The notes under the pieces: generated by a model
Database searches by the model: none
Seen by the model: the letters and a program-made list of their open reading frames with translations, nothing else
Told to the model about the DNA's origin: nothing
In this document: positions 18,621 to 27,652 of the stretch, in pieces
Position numbering within the stretch: position 1 is the first letter of the stretch
Layout: the number at the start of each line of letters is the position of its first letter
Position numbers and translations under genes: made by a program
Assembly: GCF_012927125.1 (NCBI RefSeq)
Contig: NZ_JABBFZ010000001.1
Location: forward strand, 310,001 to 374,000
From: Paraburkholderia antibiotica
Lineage (GTDB): Bacteria; Pseudomonadota; Gammaproteobacteria; Burkholderiales; Burkholderiaceae
Length of the DNA stretch: 64,000 bases
Reading direction: 5' to 3'

Positions 18621-18725
18621 GGGCGAAGGGCGAAGGGCGAAGGGCGAAGGGCGAAGGGCGAAGGGCGAAGGGCGAAGGGCGAAGGGCGAAGGGCGAAGGG
18701 CGAAGGGCGAAGGGCGAAGGGCGAA
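18621..18725. repeat. 7-bp tandem array GGGCGAA x15
   Basis: Fifteen exact copies of GGGCGAA in 105 bp, ending 10 bp from the stop codon of the AraC-type gene. Confidence 0.97.
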
Positions 18726-18735
18726 GGGCACCCCG

Positions 18736-19578
18736 TCAGGGGCCGCGATGCGTCCCCTGCCATTGCCCCGGCGGCACGCCGAACATGCGCCGGAAATGGC
18801 GCGTGAAATGGCTCTGATCGGTGAAACCGCTCGCGGCGGCGACGTCGGTGACCGACACGCCCGCGCGCAACGGAGCGAGCGCGCGCTGCAAACGCACCTG
18901 GTTGCGCCACGCATGCGGCGGCAAACCGGTCGATTGTGTGAACAGCCGCGCCGCGTGAAACGGCGACAGACCCGCCGTCTTCGCGACCTCGGCGAGCGTG
19001 ACGGCCTCGACGAGATCGCCGGTCAGACGCTCCTGCATCAGCGCGACGCGGGTGTCGTCGGTGGCGATGCGCGCGGAGGCCGGCCGCGTCTGCGCATAGC
19101 GGACCAGCAAGGTGGACAGGGCGTCGAGCATCGCGGCTTCGGCGGCGAGCGGATCGTCGCCGGCTTCGAGCAGACGGTGAGCGCGCGCGAGGCGCGTTGC
19201 CAGATCGGCATCGCGGATCACGCCGGGCTCGAACCACGGCAGCGTCTGCGGCTTGCCGGCGACCTCGTCGGCAAGCTCGCGAATGAACTCGACGGGCGCA
19301 TACATCACGCGATACCGCCACCCGGCCTCGACCGCCTTCGACCCCGTATGCAGTTCGCCCGGATTGATGATTGGCACGCTGCCCGCTTCGGCGACGTAAT
19401 GCTCGCCGCGATACCGATAGCATTCCGCGCCCGCGACGATCACCGGAATCGTGTACGCGTCGTGCCAATGCGGCGCGAACTCGTGGTCGCGATATTCGGC
19501 GGTGAGCAGATCCGCGCCCGGCAGCAGCGGCGTGCGCCAGTAGCGGGCGGAATCGCGGAAACGAGGGGTAGCGGTCAT
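18736..19578 (-). CDS. AraC-family transcriptional regulator
   Basis: A 280-residue regulator. An N-terminal cupin-like sensing domain (HEFAPHWHDAYTIPVI, GSVPIINPGELHTG) is followed by two helix-turn-helix motifs at about residues 185-275 (LAEVAKTAGLSPFHAARLF and VTDVAAASGFTDQSHFTRHFRRMFGVPPGQW). It lies upstream of azlCD on the same strand, an arrangement that suggests it controls the exporter in response to an amino acid or analogue (inference). Confidence 0.92.
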   Translation of the reverse strand: MTATPRFRDSARYWRTPLLPGADLLTAEYRDHEFAPHWHDAYTIPVIVAGAECYRYRGEHYVAEAGSVPIINPGELHTGSKAVEAGWRYRVMYAPVEFIRELADEVAGKPQTLPWFEPGVIRDADLATRLARAHRLLEAGDDPLAAEAAMLDALSTLLVRYAQTRPASARIATDDTRVALMQERLTGDLVEAVTLAEVAKTAGLSPFHAARLFTQSTGLPPHAWRNQVRLQRALAPLRAGVSVTDVAAASGFTDQSHFTRHFRRMFGVPPGQWQGTHRGP

Positions 19579-19681
19579 GACGGAAATCCGGCTGGACCGG
19601 TCAGTGTAGCGCGTCGCGGGCGGTGCGGTGTCGCGCGGTGTCGATTACCGTTGTGCGCCGCCCGGTTCGCGCCGGTTTCAG

Positions 19682-20158
19682 TTACTTGACGGGAATCGTC
19701 GTGCCGGCTGGCATCGGCACCGCGCTTACGCTGTTTTTCGAGCTACCGCTGACGACGCGGTCGCTGTAGGTCAGATACACGAGTGTGTTGCGCTTCGTGT
19801 CGACCACGCGCACCACGTGCAGCGATTTGAAAATCAGCGACATGCTCACCGAGAACACGTCGTCCTTCTGCTTGACCGGGCCGGTGAAATGCAGCGGCGC
19901 AACCTGGCGGCATGCGATCGACGCCTCGGTCGGATCTTCGGCGATGCCGAGCGTGCCTTTCACGCCGCCGGTTCGCGCGCGCGACACGTAGCAGGTCACG
20001 CCTTGCACGACAGGATCGTCATACGCCTCGACGACCACGCGGTCGGAACCGGTGACACGGAAGTTCGTATTGACGCTGGCGACTTCTTCGCCGTGCGCGG
20101 TCGACAGCAGTAATGCGCCGGCGGCGGCGAGTGCGATGCGTAGCGAGGTGGATTTCAT
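19682..20158 (-). CDS. creA: CreA-family periplasmic protein
   Basis: A 158-residue protein with a signal peptide (residues 1-23, cut near AHG-EE). The mature part matches CreA: EEVASVNTNFRVTGSDRVVVEAYDDP, a GVTCYVSRA motif, IACRQVAP, and a terminal PMPAGTTIPVK. The two Cys could form a disulfide. Its biochemical role is unknown in any organism I recall. No creBCD genes are nearby. Confidence 0.9.
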   Translation of the reverse strand: MKSTSLRIALAAAGALLLSTAHGEEVASVNTNFRVTGSDRVVVEAYDDPVVQGVTCYVSRARTGGVKGTLGIAEDPTEASIACRQVAPLHFTGPVKQKDDVFSVSMSLIFKSLHVVRVVDTKRNTLVYLTYSDRVVSGSSKNSVSAVPMPAGTTIPVK

Positions 20159-20400
20159 GGGCGTGCGGGTGAGTGCGTGGAGTGGGGCGACTGCGCGAAG
20201 CGGTGAAGCGCGCGCCGCGCAGCCGCCATCGTATAACGACCCGTGAACCAGGCGGGGCGAACCGCTCCAGCGCCGCTTGCTCGGTGCGTAGTGTGCGCGA
20301 CACCATGTTTGGCGCGCACGAGCTTCGAGCGAGGCGACAGCTCATGCGATCGTCGCTACATCCGCAGCAGGGAACACCGTGAAAAGCCGTCGCGCAAAAC

Positions 20401-20428
20401 AAAAAGGCCCGCACGGATGCGGGCCTTT
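20401..20428 (-). terminator. Terminator after the second tRNA-Asn
   Basis: AAAGGCCCGC pairs with GCGGGCCTTT around a 4-base-pair-extended loop, and on the minus strand it ends in five T, directly downstream of the tRNA at 20437. Confidence 0.85.
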
Positions 20429-20436
20429 CAAAATTT

Positions 20437-20512
20437 TGGCTCCTCGACCTGGGCTCGAACCAGGGACCTACGGATTAACAGTCCGGCGCTCTACCGACTG
20501 AGCTATCGAGGA
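20437..20512 (-). tRNA. tRNA-Asn (GTT), downstream copy
   Basis: A 76-nt cloverleaf read on the minus strand, with acceptor stem TCCTCGA/TCGAGGA, D-arm AGCTCAGTCGGTAGAGC, anticodon GTT in CTGTTAA, T-arm with GGTTCGAGCC, and encoded CCA. It is identical base for base to the copy at 20575-20650. Confidence 0.97.
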
Positions 20513-20536
20513 ACAGCAGTACAACTTGATCTACAT

Positions 20537-20566
20537 AAAAAAACCCGTCCTGGTTAACGGGCTTTT
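20537..20566 (-). terminator. Terminator-like hairpin between the two tRNA-Asn genes
   Basis: On the minus strand AAGCCCGTTAACCAGGACGGG forms a stem CCCGT/ACGGG and is followed by seven T. It lies between the tRNA copies, so the second tRNA may depend on read-through. Confidence 0.75.
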
Positions 20567-20574
20567 GCAATTCT

Positions 20575-20650
20575 TGGCTCCTCGACCTGGGCTCGAACCA
20601 GGGACCTACGGATTAACAGTCCGGCGCTCTACCGACTGAGCTATCGAGGA
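20575..20650 (-). tRNA. tRNA-Asn (GTT), upstream copy
   Basis: Same 76-nt sequence as the downstream copy, with GTT anticodon and encoded CCA. A near-consensus sigma-70 promoter lies directly upstream at 20678-20706. Confidence 0.97.
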
Positions 20651-20677
20651 ACAGAACAACAACAGCAGAGAAGCGAA

Positions 20678-20706
20678 ATTGTAGAGCCAGCTTAAACGCC
20701 TGTCAA
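20678..20706 (-). promoter_or_regulatory. Sigma-70 promoter of the tRNA-Asn pair
   Basis: On the minus strand TTGACA, 17 bp, TACAAT: six of six and five of six matches with ideal spacing. The predicted start is about 20 bases before the first tRNA. This is one of the best promoters in the window. Confidence 0.88.
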
Positions 20707-20768
20707 CACCCTTCGCTTAATTCGTACGACTCCGAATCTGGCGCAACGGCTGACGAAGCGTTCCGCGC

Positions 20769-21092
20769 TCAGCGTGCGAGCAGCGCGAGCTTGTCCTTCA
20801 CGTCCTTGAATTCGTCGGCTTCCGGCAGCGGTGCTTTGGTCTTCGTGATGCTCGGCCAGTTTTTCGCCAGGTCGGCATTCAGTTCGATGAAATTCTGCTG
20901 GTCGCCCGGCACATCTTCTTCGGCATAGATAGCATTTACCGGGCACTCGGCCACGCACACGGCGCAGTCGATGCATTCATCGGGGTCGATCGCGAGGAAG
21001 TTGGGACCTTCGCGAAAGCAGTCCACCGGGCACACATCGACACAGTCGGTATAGCGGCACTTGATGCAGCTTTCGGTCACAACGTGAGTCAT
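20769..21092 (-). CDS. fdxA: Seven-iron ferredoxin (3Fe-4S/4Fe-4S)
   Basis: A 107-residue electron carrier. Cys in [17 protein letters not shown] and [15 protein letters not shown] supply one 3Fe-4S and one 4Fe-4S cluster, as in FdxA of Azotobacter and Pseudomonas type. Length and the conserved [12 protein letters not shown] stretch match. CAGGAG lies upstream of the ATG. It faces away from pncB. Redox partners are not indicated. Confidence 0.95.
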   Translation of the reverse strand: MTHVVTESCIKCRYTDCVDVCPVDCFREGPNFLAIDPDECIDCAVCVAECPVNAIYAEEDVPGDQQNFIELNADLAKNWPSITKTKAPLPEADEFKDVKDKLALLAR

Positions 21093-21363
21093 TCAGGCAG
21101 CTCCTGCATACGGAATCAGGGAAGGCGCGAACGCCAAAAGCGATATTGTAACGTAACGTCAAGAGGCGCATGAAGCATCGCGCAACGGCTCTTATACGTT
21201 TTCGTGATTAGTTTATTGCGCGTCGAACTGAAGCATCGGGAGCGCTGAATGCTGATGCATTCGGGTAACATGCGTCAGGTTGGCGCGTACGGTTGCCGTA
21301 CGCGACCGTTGAACGGGGCATGGGAGCCCTGTTCGTTTCTCCAGCGGTTCAGTTCGTACCATC

Positions 21364-22563
21364 ATGATTATTACTTCGCTGCTCGATACCGATCTGTACA
21401 AGTTCACGATGATGCAGGTGGTATTGCATCACTTCCCCGCGGCGAATGTGGAGTACCGTTTCCGCTGCCGTACGTCGAACGTCGACCTCGTGCCGTATAT
21501 CGACGAAATTCGTGCGGAGGTGCGCAAGCTCTGCGAACTGCGCTTCACCGACGGCGAGCTCGACTACCTGGGTCGCATGCGCTTCATCAAGGGCGACTTC
21601 ATCGAGTTTCTCGCGCTGTTCCATCTGAACGAGAAGTATATTTCGATCACGCCGTCGCCGAAGGGCAATGGCGAAATCGACATCGACATCAAGGGGCCGT
21701 GGCTGCATACGATCCTCTTCGAAATCCCGGTGCTCGCGATCGTCAACGAAGTCTATTTCCGCAACACGCAGCAGACGCCCGACTATCACGAAGGGCGCGG
21801 CCGTCTGGTCGACAAGATCCAGCTGCTCGGCGCGCGGCCGGAATTCGCCGACTGCAAGATCGCCGACTACGGCACCCGCCGCCGCTTCTCGAAGCAGTGG
21901 CACGAGGAGGTGATCCTCACGCTGAAGGACGGTCTCGGCGAGCAGTTCGCCGGCACGAGCAACGTCTTTTACGCGATGAAGCACAGCCTCACGCCGCTCG
22001 GCACGATGGCGCACGAGTACCTGCAGGCTTGCCAGGCGCTCGGTCCGCGGCTGCGCGACTCGCAGACCTTCGGCTTCGAAATGTGGGCGAAGGAATATCG
22101 CGGCGACCTCGGTATCGCGCTGTCCGACGTGTACGGTATGCAGGCGTTCCTGCGCGATTTCGACATGTACTTCTGCAAGCTCTTCGACGGCGCGCGTCAC
22201 GATTCCGGCGATCCGTTCGACTGGGGCGAACGCCTGCTCAAGCACTACGAGGCGAACCGTTGCGATCCGCGCACGAAGATCCTCGTGTTCTCGGATGCGC
22301 TCGACATCCCCAAGGTCCTGCAGCTGTACGAACGCTTCCGTGGCCGCTGCAAGCTCGCGTTCGGCGTTGGTACCAATTTGACCAACGACCTCGGTTACAA
22401 CCCGCTGCAGATCGTCATCAAGATGGTTCGCTGTAACGGCCAGCCGGTCGCGAAGCTGTCGGACTCGCCGGGCAAGAACATGTGCGAGGACAAGGCGTAT
22501 CTCGCGTATCTGCGCCAGGTGTTCGGCATCGCGCAGCCGGAAGAAGAGACGGCTGGAAAGTAG
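21364..22563 (+). CDS. pncB: Nicotinate phosphoribosyltransferase
   Basis: A 399-residue enzyme that makes nicotinate mononucleotide from nicotinate and PRPP in the NAD salvage pathway, in the cytoplasm. [14 protein letters not shown] at the start and [23 protein letters not shown] are family signatures. His217 is the likely phosphorylated residue. [10 protein letters not shown] near the end is the phosphate-binding loop. Length matches E. coli PncB. Confidence 0.96.
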   Translation: MIITSLLDTDLYKFTMMQVVLHHFPAANVEYRFRCRTSNVDLVPYIDEIRAEVRKLCELRFTDGELDYLGRMRFIKGDFIEFLALFHLNEKYISITPSPKGNGEIDIDIKGPWLHTILFEIPVLAIVNEVYFRNTQQTPDYHEGRGRLVDKIQLLGARPEFADCKIADYGTRRRFSKQWHEEVILTLKDGLGEQFAGTSNVFYAMKHSLTPLGTMAHEYLQACQALGPRLRDSQTFGFEMWAKEYRGDLGIALSDVYGMQAFLRDFDMYFCKLFDGARHDSGDPFDWGERLLKHYEANRCDPRTKILVFSDALDIPKVLQLYERFRGRCKLAFGVGTNLTNDLGYNPLQIVIKMVRCNGQPVAKLSDSPGKNMCEDKAYLAYLRQVFGIAQPEEETAGK

Positions 22564-22732
22564 CGGGCTGTGTAACGGGCCGTGTGGCGCGTTGCGCGGT
22601 TCGCCGGGTTTGTGGTTCAGGGCTCGTTCATGATCTGTGCGCGTTCGGGATGACGTGGCAATCAGTGTCGCCGGGCGCGCGTCGCCCGGCAATATGCCGT
22701 TCGGCCAGGGTGTGAGCGGGGAGGGCGGTCGG

Positions 22733-22738
22733 TATAAT
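22733..22738 (+). promoter_or_regulatory. -10 box upstream of the LutC-like gene
   Basis: A consensus TATAAT 41 bp before the ATG at 22780, with a weak GTGTGA at the -35 position 17 bp upstream. Confidence 0.5.
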
Positions 22739-22779
22739 CCTTGCCATATCGCACGGCCGTCGACACGAGGATTTCGCCC

Positions 22780-23442
22780 ATGGACACATCGATTGCCCGC
22801 CGCAACATCCTGGCGCGCATCCGCGCCGCGCAAGGTCGCGAGCCCGAGCCGGCCGCTGCCGAGCGTGAAGCCGCGGCGGACTACCTCACGCGCCATCCCG
22901 CCGGTCCGCGTCCGGAGTTGCCCGCCGATCTGTGCGCACACTTCATCGAAGAAGCACAGAAAATGGCGACGACGGTCGATACCGTCGCAACCCTCGCCGA
23001 TGTGCCCGCCGCCGCGCATCGCTATCTGGCGCAACACGGTTTGCCGCTGCAAGCCATCGCGTGGCAAACGCTGTGCGATCTGCCGTGGGCCGAGGCAGGC
23101 CTCACCGTCGACTTTCGCAAACCGCAGGACAACGACGCAGTCGGTCTCACCGGCTGCTTCTGCGCGACCGCCGAGACCGGCACGCTCGTGCTGCTGTCCG
23201 GTCCTGAAACTTACGCATCGGCCGGCCTGCTGCCGGAAACGCATATCGCGATCGTGCCGGCGTCGCGCATCGTCGCGGGTCATGAGGAAGCATTCGGCCT
23301 GATCCGCAAAGAGCGTGGCGAGCTGCCGCGCGCGGTCAATTTCGTGTCAGGACCGTCGCGCACCGGCGATATCGAACAGACCATCGTGCTGGGCGCGCAC
23401 GGCCCTTACCGGGTGCATGCGATCGTCGTGCAGGGTGCGTAA
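22780..23442 (+). CDS. LUD-domain protein, LutC/YkgG-like
   Basis: A 220-residue protein with the LUD fold: an N-terminal helix (ARRNILARIRAAQG), then GLTGCFCATAETGTLVLLSGPE and VPASRIVAGHEEAF, ending FVSGPSRTGDIEQTIVLGAHGPYRVHAIVV. LutC works with LutA and LutB to oxidise lactate through iron-sulfur centres. Neither partner is next to it here, so it is an orphan or its partners are elsewhere. GAGG lies upstream of the ATG. Confidence 0.88.
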   Translation: MDTSIARRNILARIRAAQGREPEPAAAEREAAADYLTRHPAGPRPELPADLCAHFIEEAQKMATTVDTVATLADVPAAAHRYLAQHGLPLQAIAWQTLCDLPWAEAGLTVDFRKPQDNDAVGLTGCFCATAETGTLVLLSGPETYASAGLLPETHIAIVPASRIVAGHEEAFGLIRKERGELPRAVNFVSGPSRTGDIEQTIVLGAHGPYRVHAIVVQGA

Positions 23443-23617
23443 GGAGGTGCCGGAGAGGGTGCTTGAGCGGTTGCCTGAGAAAGGACCTGAAGGGGCGCCG
23501 GACAGCTTGCCTGACGAACTGTCCGAGTGGGCCGCGCGGCATCGTTGTCATGCAGACGCAGCGCCGGCTGTCGCGGTTGCGCACGCGGCCGCGAGTCATC
23601 GCGAGAGCGGTAGCGAC

Positions 23618-25054
23618 ATGAAGCGTCAAATCGGACGCTTGAGCCCGGGGTTCGCCATTGCCGCGATGCTCACGCTCTGGGCGCAACCCACCTGGGCCGC
23701 GATGCCCGATGGCGCGACGCTGTCGGCGCTATGGGGTCTACCGTTCGCGGGCGTGCTGCTGTCGATTGCGATCTTCCCGCTTGTCGCGCCGATCTTCTGG
23801 CACCACCATTTCGGCAAGATCGCGGCGGCGTGGTCGCTCGCGTTCGTCGTGCCGTTCGCGGCGAGCTTCGGCATCGGCGAAGCGTTCGGCGCGCTCGTGC
23901 ATGCGATGCTCGACGAGTACCTCCCGTTCATCATTCTGCTCACCGCGCTTTATACGGTCGCGGGTGGCATCTGCGTGCGCGGTAATCTGCGCGGCACACC
24001 GCGTCTGAACACCGCGCTTCTCGCGCTCGGCACGCTGCTCGCGAGCGTGATGGGCACGACCGGCGCGGCGATGCTGTTGATCCGGCCGTTGCTGCGCGCG
24101 AACGACAATCGTCGCCACGTGACGCACGTGGTCGTGTTCTTCATTTTCCTGGTCGCGAACATCGGCGGCTCGCTGTCGCCGCTCGGCGACCCGCCGCTGT
24201 TTCTCGGCTTTCTCGAAGGCGTGCGCTTTTTCTGGACCACCACGCATCTGGCGGCGCCGATGCTGTTCGTGAGCGGCGTGCTGCTTGCCGGCTTCTATGC
24301 GCTCGATTCGTATTATTTCCATCGGCGCGAGGAGGTGCGTTCGGCCTTCCTCGATCCGACGCCCGACGGCGCGCCGCTCGGCATCGACGGCAAGCTCAAC
24401 TTCGTGCTGCTCGCAGCGGTGATCGCGTTCGTGCTGCTGAGCGGCCTATGGCGCCCGCAGATCACGTTCGACGTGTTCGGCACGCCCGTCGAACTGCAAA
24501 ACGTGGTGCGCGATGTCGCGCTGATCGCCGTGACGCTACTGTCGCTCGCGTTGACGCCGCGTGCGGCCCGCGCGGGTAACGACTTCAACTGGGCGCCGAT
24601 CGCGGAGGTCGCCAAACTGTTCGCCGGCATCTTCGTGACGATCGTGCCGGTCATCGCGATGCTGCATGCGGGCGACGCCGGCGCGTTCGCGGGCCTCGTC
24701 CATCTGGTCAATGAGCCGGACGGCACGCCGCGCAACCTCATGTACTTCTGGGCGACCGGCCTGCTATCTTCATTCCTCGACAACGCGCCGACCTACCTCG
24801 TGTTCTTCAACCTGGCCGGCGGCGACGCGCAGACCCTGATGAGCACCGGCGCGACCACGCTCGCGGCGATTTCGGCCGGCGCGGTGTTCATGGGCGCGAA
24901 CACTTACATCGGCAATGCGCCGAACTTCATGGTGAAGGCGATCGCGCAATCGCGCGGCGTGCGCATGCCGAGCTTTTTTGCTTATATGGGCTGGTCCGGC
25001 GCGGTACTGCTGCCGCTCTTCGCGCTGACCGGCTGGCTGTTTTTTCGACATTGA
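23618..25054 (+). CDS. NhaD/ArsB/CitM-superfamily ion transporter
   Basis: A 478-residue inner-membrane protein with about 11-12 hydrophobic segments and a signal-like start. GTTGAAMLLIRPLL and NIGGSLSPLGDPPLFLGFL are the paired half-helix motifs of the ion transporter superfamily, in the form found in NhaD-type sodium:proton antiporters. A second set, SSFLDNAPTYLVFFN and MGANTYIGNAPNFMVKAIA, completes the twofold repeat. Sodium export is the best guess; organic acid transport is possible. Confidence 0.85.
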   Translation: MKRQIGRLSPGFAIAAMLTLWAQPTWAAMPDGATLSALWGLPFAGVLLSIAIFPLVAPIFWHHHFGKIAAAWSLAFVVPFAASFGIGEAFGALVHAMLDEYLPFIILLTALYTVAGGICVRGNLRGTPRLNTALLALGTLLASVMGTTGAAMLLIRPLLRANDNRRHVTHVVVFFIFLVANIGGSLSPLGDPPLFLGFLEGVRFFWTTTHLAAPMLFVSGVLLAGFYALDSYYFHRREEVRSAFLDPTPDGAPLGIDGKLNFVLLAAVIAFVLLSGLWRPQITFDVFGTPVELQNVVRDVALIAVTLLSLALTPRAARAGNDFNWAPIAEVAKLFAGIFVTIVPVIAMLHAGDAGAFAGLVHLVNEPDGTPRNLMYFWATGLLSSFLDNAPTYLVFFNLAGGDAQTLMSTGATTLAAISAGAVFMGANTYIGNAPNFMVKAIAQSRGVRMPSFFAYMGWSGAVLLPLFALTGWLFFRH

Positions 25055-25108
25055 GCGCGACGCCGACGCGACCTTGCCTTCGACCGGCGCGCCACACGGA
25101 GACTTGCA

Positions 25109-26098
25109 ATGCAGAAAATCCTCGTTGCCCGTTCGATCTTTCCCGACGTGATCGAGCGGCTCAAACAGTATTTCGACGTCGACTGGAACGAGGGCGACGT
25201 GCTGCCCGCCGACGAACTGAAGCGCCGGCTTGCCGACAAGGATGGCGCGCTGACCGCCGGCGAGATGATCGACGCGGGTGTGCTGGCGGCGGCGCCGCGT
25301 CTGCGCGTGGTGGCGAACATGGCGGTCGGCTACAACAATTTCGATATGGCCGCGTTCAACGCCGCGAACGTGCTCGGCACCAATACGCCCGACGTGCTGA
25401 ACGAATCGACCGCCGATTTCGGCTGGGCGCTGATGATGGCCGCCGCGCGCCGCATCGCCGAATCGGAGCATTGGCTGCGCGCCGGGCAATGGCAGAAGTG
25501 GAGCTACGACGGCTTTCTCGGCAACGACCTGTACGGCTCGACGCTCGGCGTGATCGGCATGGGCCGGATCGGCCAGGCGCTCGCGCGGCGCGCGCGGGGC
25601 TTCAACATGCGGGTCGTCTATCACAACCGCTCGCGCGTCGCGCCGCAGATCGAGGCCGAACTGAACGCGGAGTACGCGTCGAAAGAGGAACTGCTGCGGC
25701 GCGCCGATCACGTCGTGCTGGTGCTGCCGTACACGAAAGATAACCATCACACCATCGGCGCGGCCGAACTCGCGCTGATGAAGCCGACCGCGACGCTGAC
25801 CAATATCGCGCGCGGCGGCATCGTCGACGATGCGGCTCTCGCCGAAGCGCTGCGCGAGCGGCGCATCGCGGCGGCGGGCCTCGACGTGTTCGAGGGCGAG
25901 CCGAAGCTGAATCCGGCGCTGCTCACCGTGCCGAACGTCGTGTTGACGCCGCACATCGCGAGCGCGACGGAAACCACCCGTCGCGCGATGGCGAATCTCG
26001 CCGCGGACAATCTGATCGCCGGGCTCGGCGCGGGGCCGCGTGCCGGTCAGCCGCCGAATCCGATCAACCCCGACGTGATTGGCAAGGCGCGTTCATGA
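25109..26098 (+). CDS. D-2-hydroxyacid dehydrogenase, GhrB-like
   Basis: A 329-residue NAD(P)-dependent enzyme. Dinucleotide-binding GMGRIGQA sits near residue 153. Catalytic Arg (NIARGG), Glu (EGEP) and His (PHIASAT) are all present. The substrate-facing VGYNNFD and the overall length resemble glyoxylate/hydroxypyruvate reductase B and gluconate 2-dehydrogenase. GGAG precedes the ATG. Its stop overlaps the rmuC start by four bases. Confidence 0.9.
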   Translation: MQKILVARSIFPDVIERLKQYFDVDWNEGDVLPADELKRRLADKDGALTAGEMIDAGVLAAAPRLRVVANMAVGYNNFDMAAFNAANVLGTNTPDVLNESTADFGWALMMAAARRIAESEHWLRAGQWQKWSYDGFLGNDLYGSTLGVIGMGRIGQALARRARGFNMRVVYHNRSRVAPQIEAELNAEYASKEELLRRADHVVLVLPYTKDNHHTIGAAELALMKPTATLTNIARGGIVDDAALAEALRERRIAAAGLDVFEGEPKLNPALLTVPNVVLTPHIASATETTRRAMANLAADNLIAGLGAGPRAGQPPNPINPDVIGKARS

Positions 26099-27543
26099 CG
26101 ATGATTCTGGTAGCGGCCGTCGCGGTGCTGGCGGTCGCGTTGGTGATTGCGCTGGCGCTGCTGCTGCGCGGTCGCGGTCACGAGGAACAGCACGAGCAGT
26201 TCGAGATGCTGAACGAACGGCTCGATGGCGTCGTCGATGCGCAGGTGCATAGCGCCGAGCGGCTCGAGCGGCAATTGCGCAACGACATCGCCGAGACGGC
26301 GCGCGTGTCGCGCACCGAGCAAAGCGGTGGCTTCGCGCATTTTCAGCAGACGCTCGCCGCGCAGTTCGGCAGCATGACGACGGTGCAGGGCGGCAAGATC
26401 GACGGTTTCGCGCAGCAGCTCGACGCGGTGCGCCATAGCCTGCAGGCGCAGGCGCAGCAGGCGCGCGACGAGCAGGGCCGCTCGCTGAAGCAGTTCGGCG
26501 ACACGCTGAGCCTGCAGCTCGGGCAGCTGACCGAGGCGAACGACCGGCGCTTCGCCGAAGTGCGCGCGACGATCGAGCAGCGCCTGAAGGACATCGAGGC
26601 GAACAACGCGACGCGGCTCGAGGAAATGCGCCGCACCGTCGACGAAAAACTGCACGCGACGCTCGAACAGCGTCTCGGCGAGTCGTTCAAGCTGGTGTCC
26701 GATCGGCTCGAACAGGTGCATCGGGGCCTGGGCGAAATGCAGACGCTGGCGGCAGGCGTCGGCGATCTGAAGCGTGTGCTGACCAACGTGAAGACGCGCG
26801 GCACGTGGGGCGAAGTGCAGCTCGAAGCGTTGCTCGAACAACTGCTGACCGCCGATCAATACGCGAAGAACATCGCGACGGTGCCGAAGAGTGCCGAGCG
26901 CGTCGAGTTCGCGATCCGTCTGCCCGGAAGACTGGAGCCGGGCGGCGCGAATACGCCGGTCTGGCTGCCGATCGACGCCAAATTCCCGCGCGAGGACTAT
27001 GAGCGCCTGATCGAGGCGCAGGAGCGTGCCGATCCGGTGGCGGTCGAGGACGCCTCGCGCGCGCTGGAGGCGCGGATTCGCGCGGAGGCACGTACGATCG
27101 CCGAGAAGTACGTGGCGCCGCCGCATACCACCGACTTCGCGCTGCTGTTCCTGCCGACCGAAGGCCTGTACGCCGAGGTGTTGCGTCGGCCGGGGCTTAC
27201 GGATCTGCTGCAGCGCGACTATCGGGTGACGATCGCCGGGCCAACCACGTTGACCGCGTTGCTCAACAGTCTGCAGATGGGTTTTCGCACGCTCGCGATC
27301 GAAAAGCGTTCGAGCGAGGTGTGGCAGGTGCTCGGTGCGGTGAAAACGGAGTTCGGCAAATTCGGCGATGTGCTCGCGAAGACCAAGGCGCAGCTCGAAA
27401 CCGTCACGCGTTCGATCGAGGCCGCGGAAACGCGTACGCGCGTGATGAACCGCAAGCTGCGCGACGTCGAGGCGTTGCCGGGGGAAGAGGCGAGCGGTTT
27501 GCTCGGCGATGCGTTGTCGGGCGCGGAGCCCGATGAGCCGTAA
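26095..27543 (+). CDS. rmuC: DNA recombination protein RmuC
   Basis: A 482-residue protein with an N-terminal membrane segment (residues 2-24), a long coiled coil (about 35-230), and the RmuC nuclease-like domain (about 250-440) with GTWGEVQLEALLEQLL, WLPIDAKFPREDYERL and LLFLPTEGLYAEVL. RmuC limits inversions at short inverted repeats. The ATG overlaps the preceding stop (ATGA). Confidence 0.95.
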   Translation: MTMILVAAVAVLAVALVIALALLLRGRGHEEQHEQFEMLNERLDGVVDAQVHSAERLERQLRNDIAETARVSRTEQSGGFAHFQQTLAAQFGSMTTVQGGKIDGFAQQLDAVRHSLQAQAQQARDEQGRSLKQFGDTLSLQLGQLTEANDRRFAEVRATIEQRLKDIEANNATRLEEMRRTVDEKLHATLEQRLGESFKLVSDRLEQVHRGLGEMQTLAAGVGDLKRVLTNVKTRGTWGEVQLEALLEQLLTADQYAKNIATVPKSAERVEFAIRLPGRLEPGGANTPVWLPIDAKFPREDYERLIEAQERADPVAVEDASRALEARIRAEARTIAEKYVAPPHTTDFALLFLPTEGLYAEVLRRPGLTDLLQRDYRVTIAGPTTLTALLNSLQMGFRTLAIEKRSSEVWQVLGAVKTEFGKFGDVLAKTKAQLETVTRSIEAAETRTRVMNRKLRDVEALPGEEASGLLGDALSGAEPDEP

Positions 27544-27652
27544 GCGGCGACGCGTGAAGGTGTGAGGCGGGAGGAAGCGAAACGGGACGGCACTTCAGGC
27601 CGCCGGACCGCCGCGCCAAGTCCCGTCCGGCATTCGTTACGCTCGTTACGCG

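Noticed and set aside
21349..23283. Long minus-strand open frame opposite pncB and the LutC-like gene
   Set aside because: It spans two real genes and their gap, with no motifs. Codon bias explains it.
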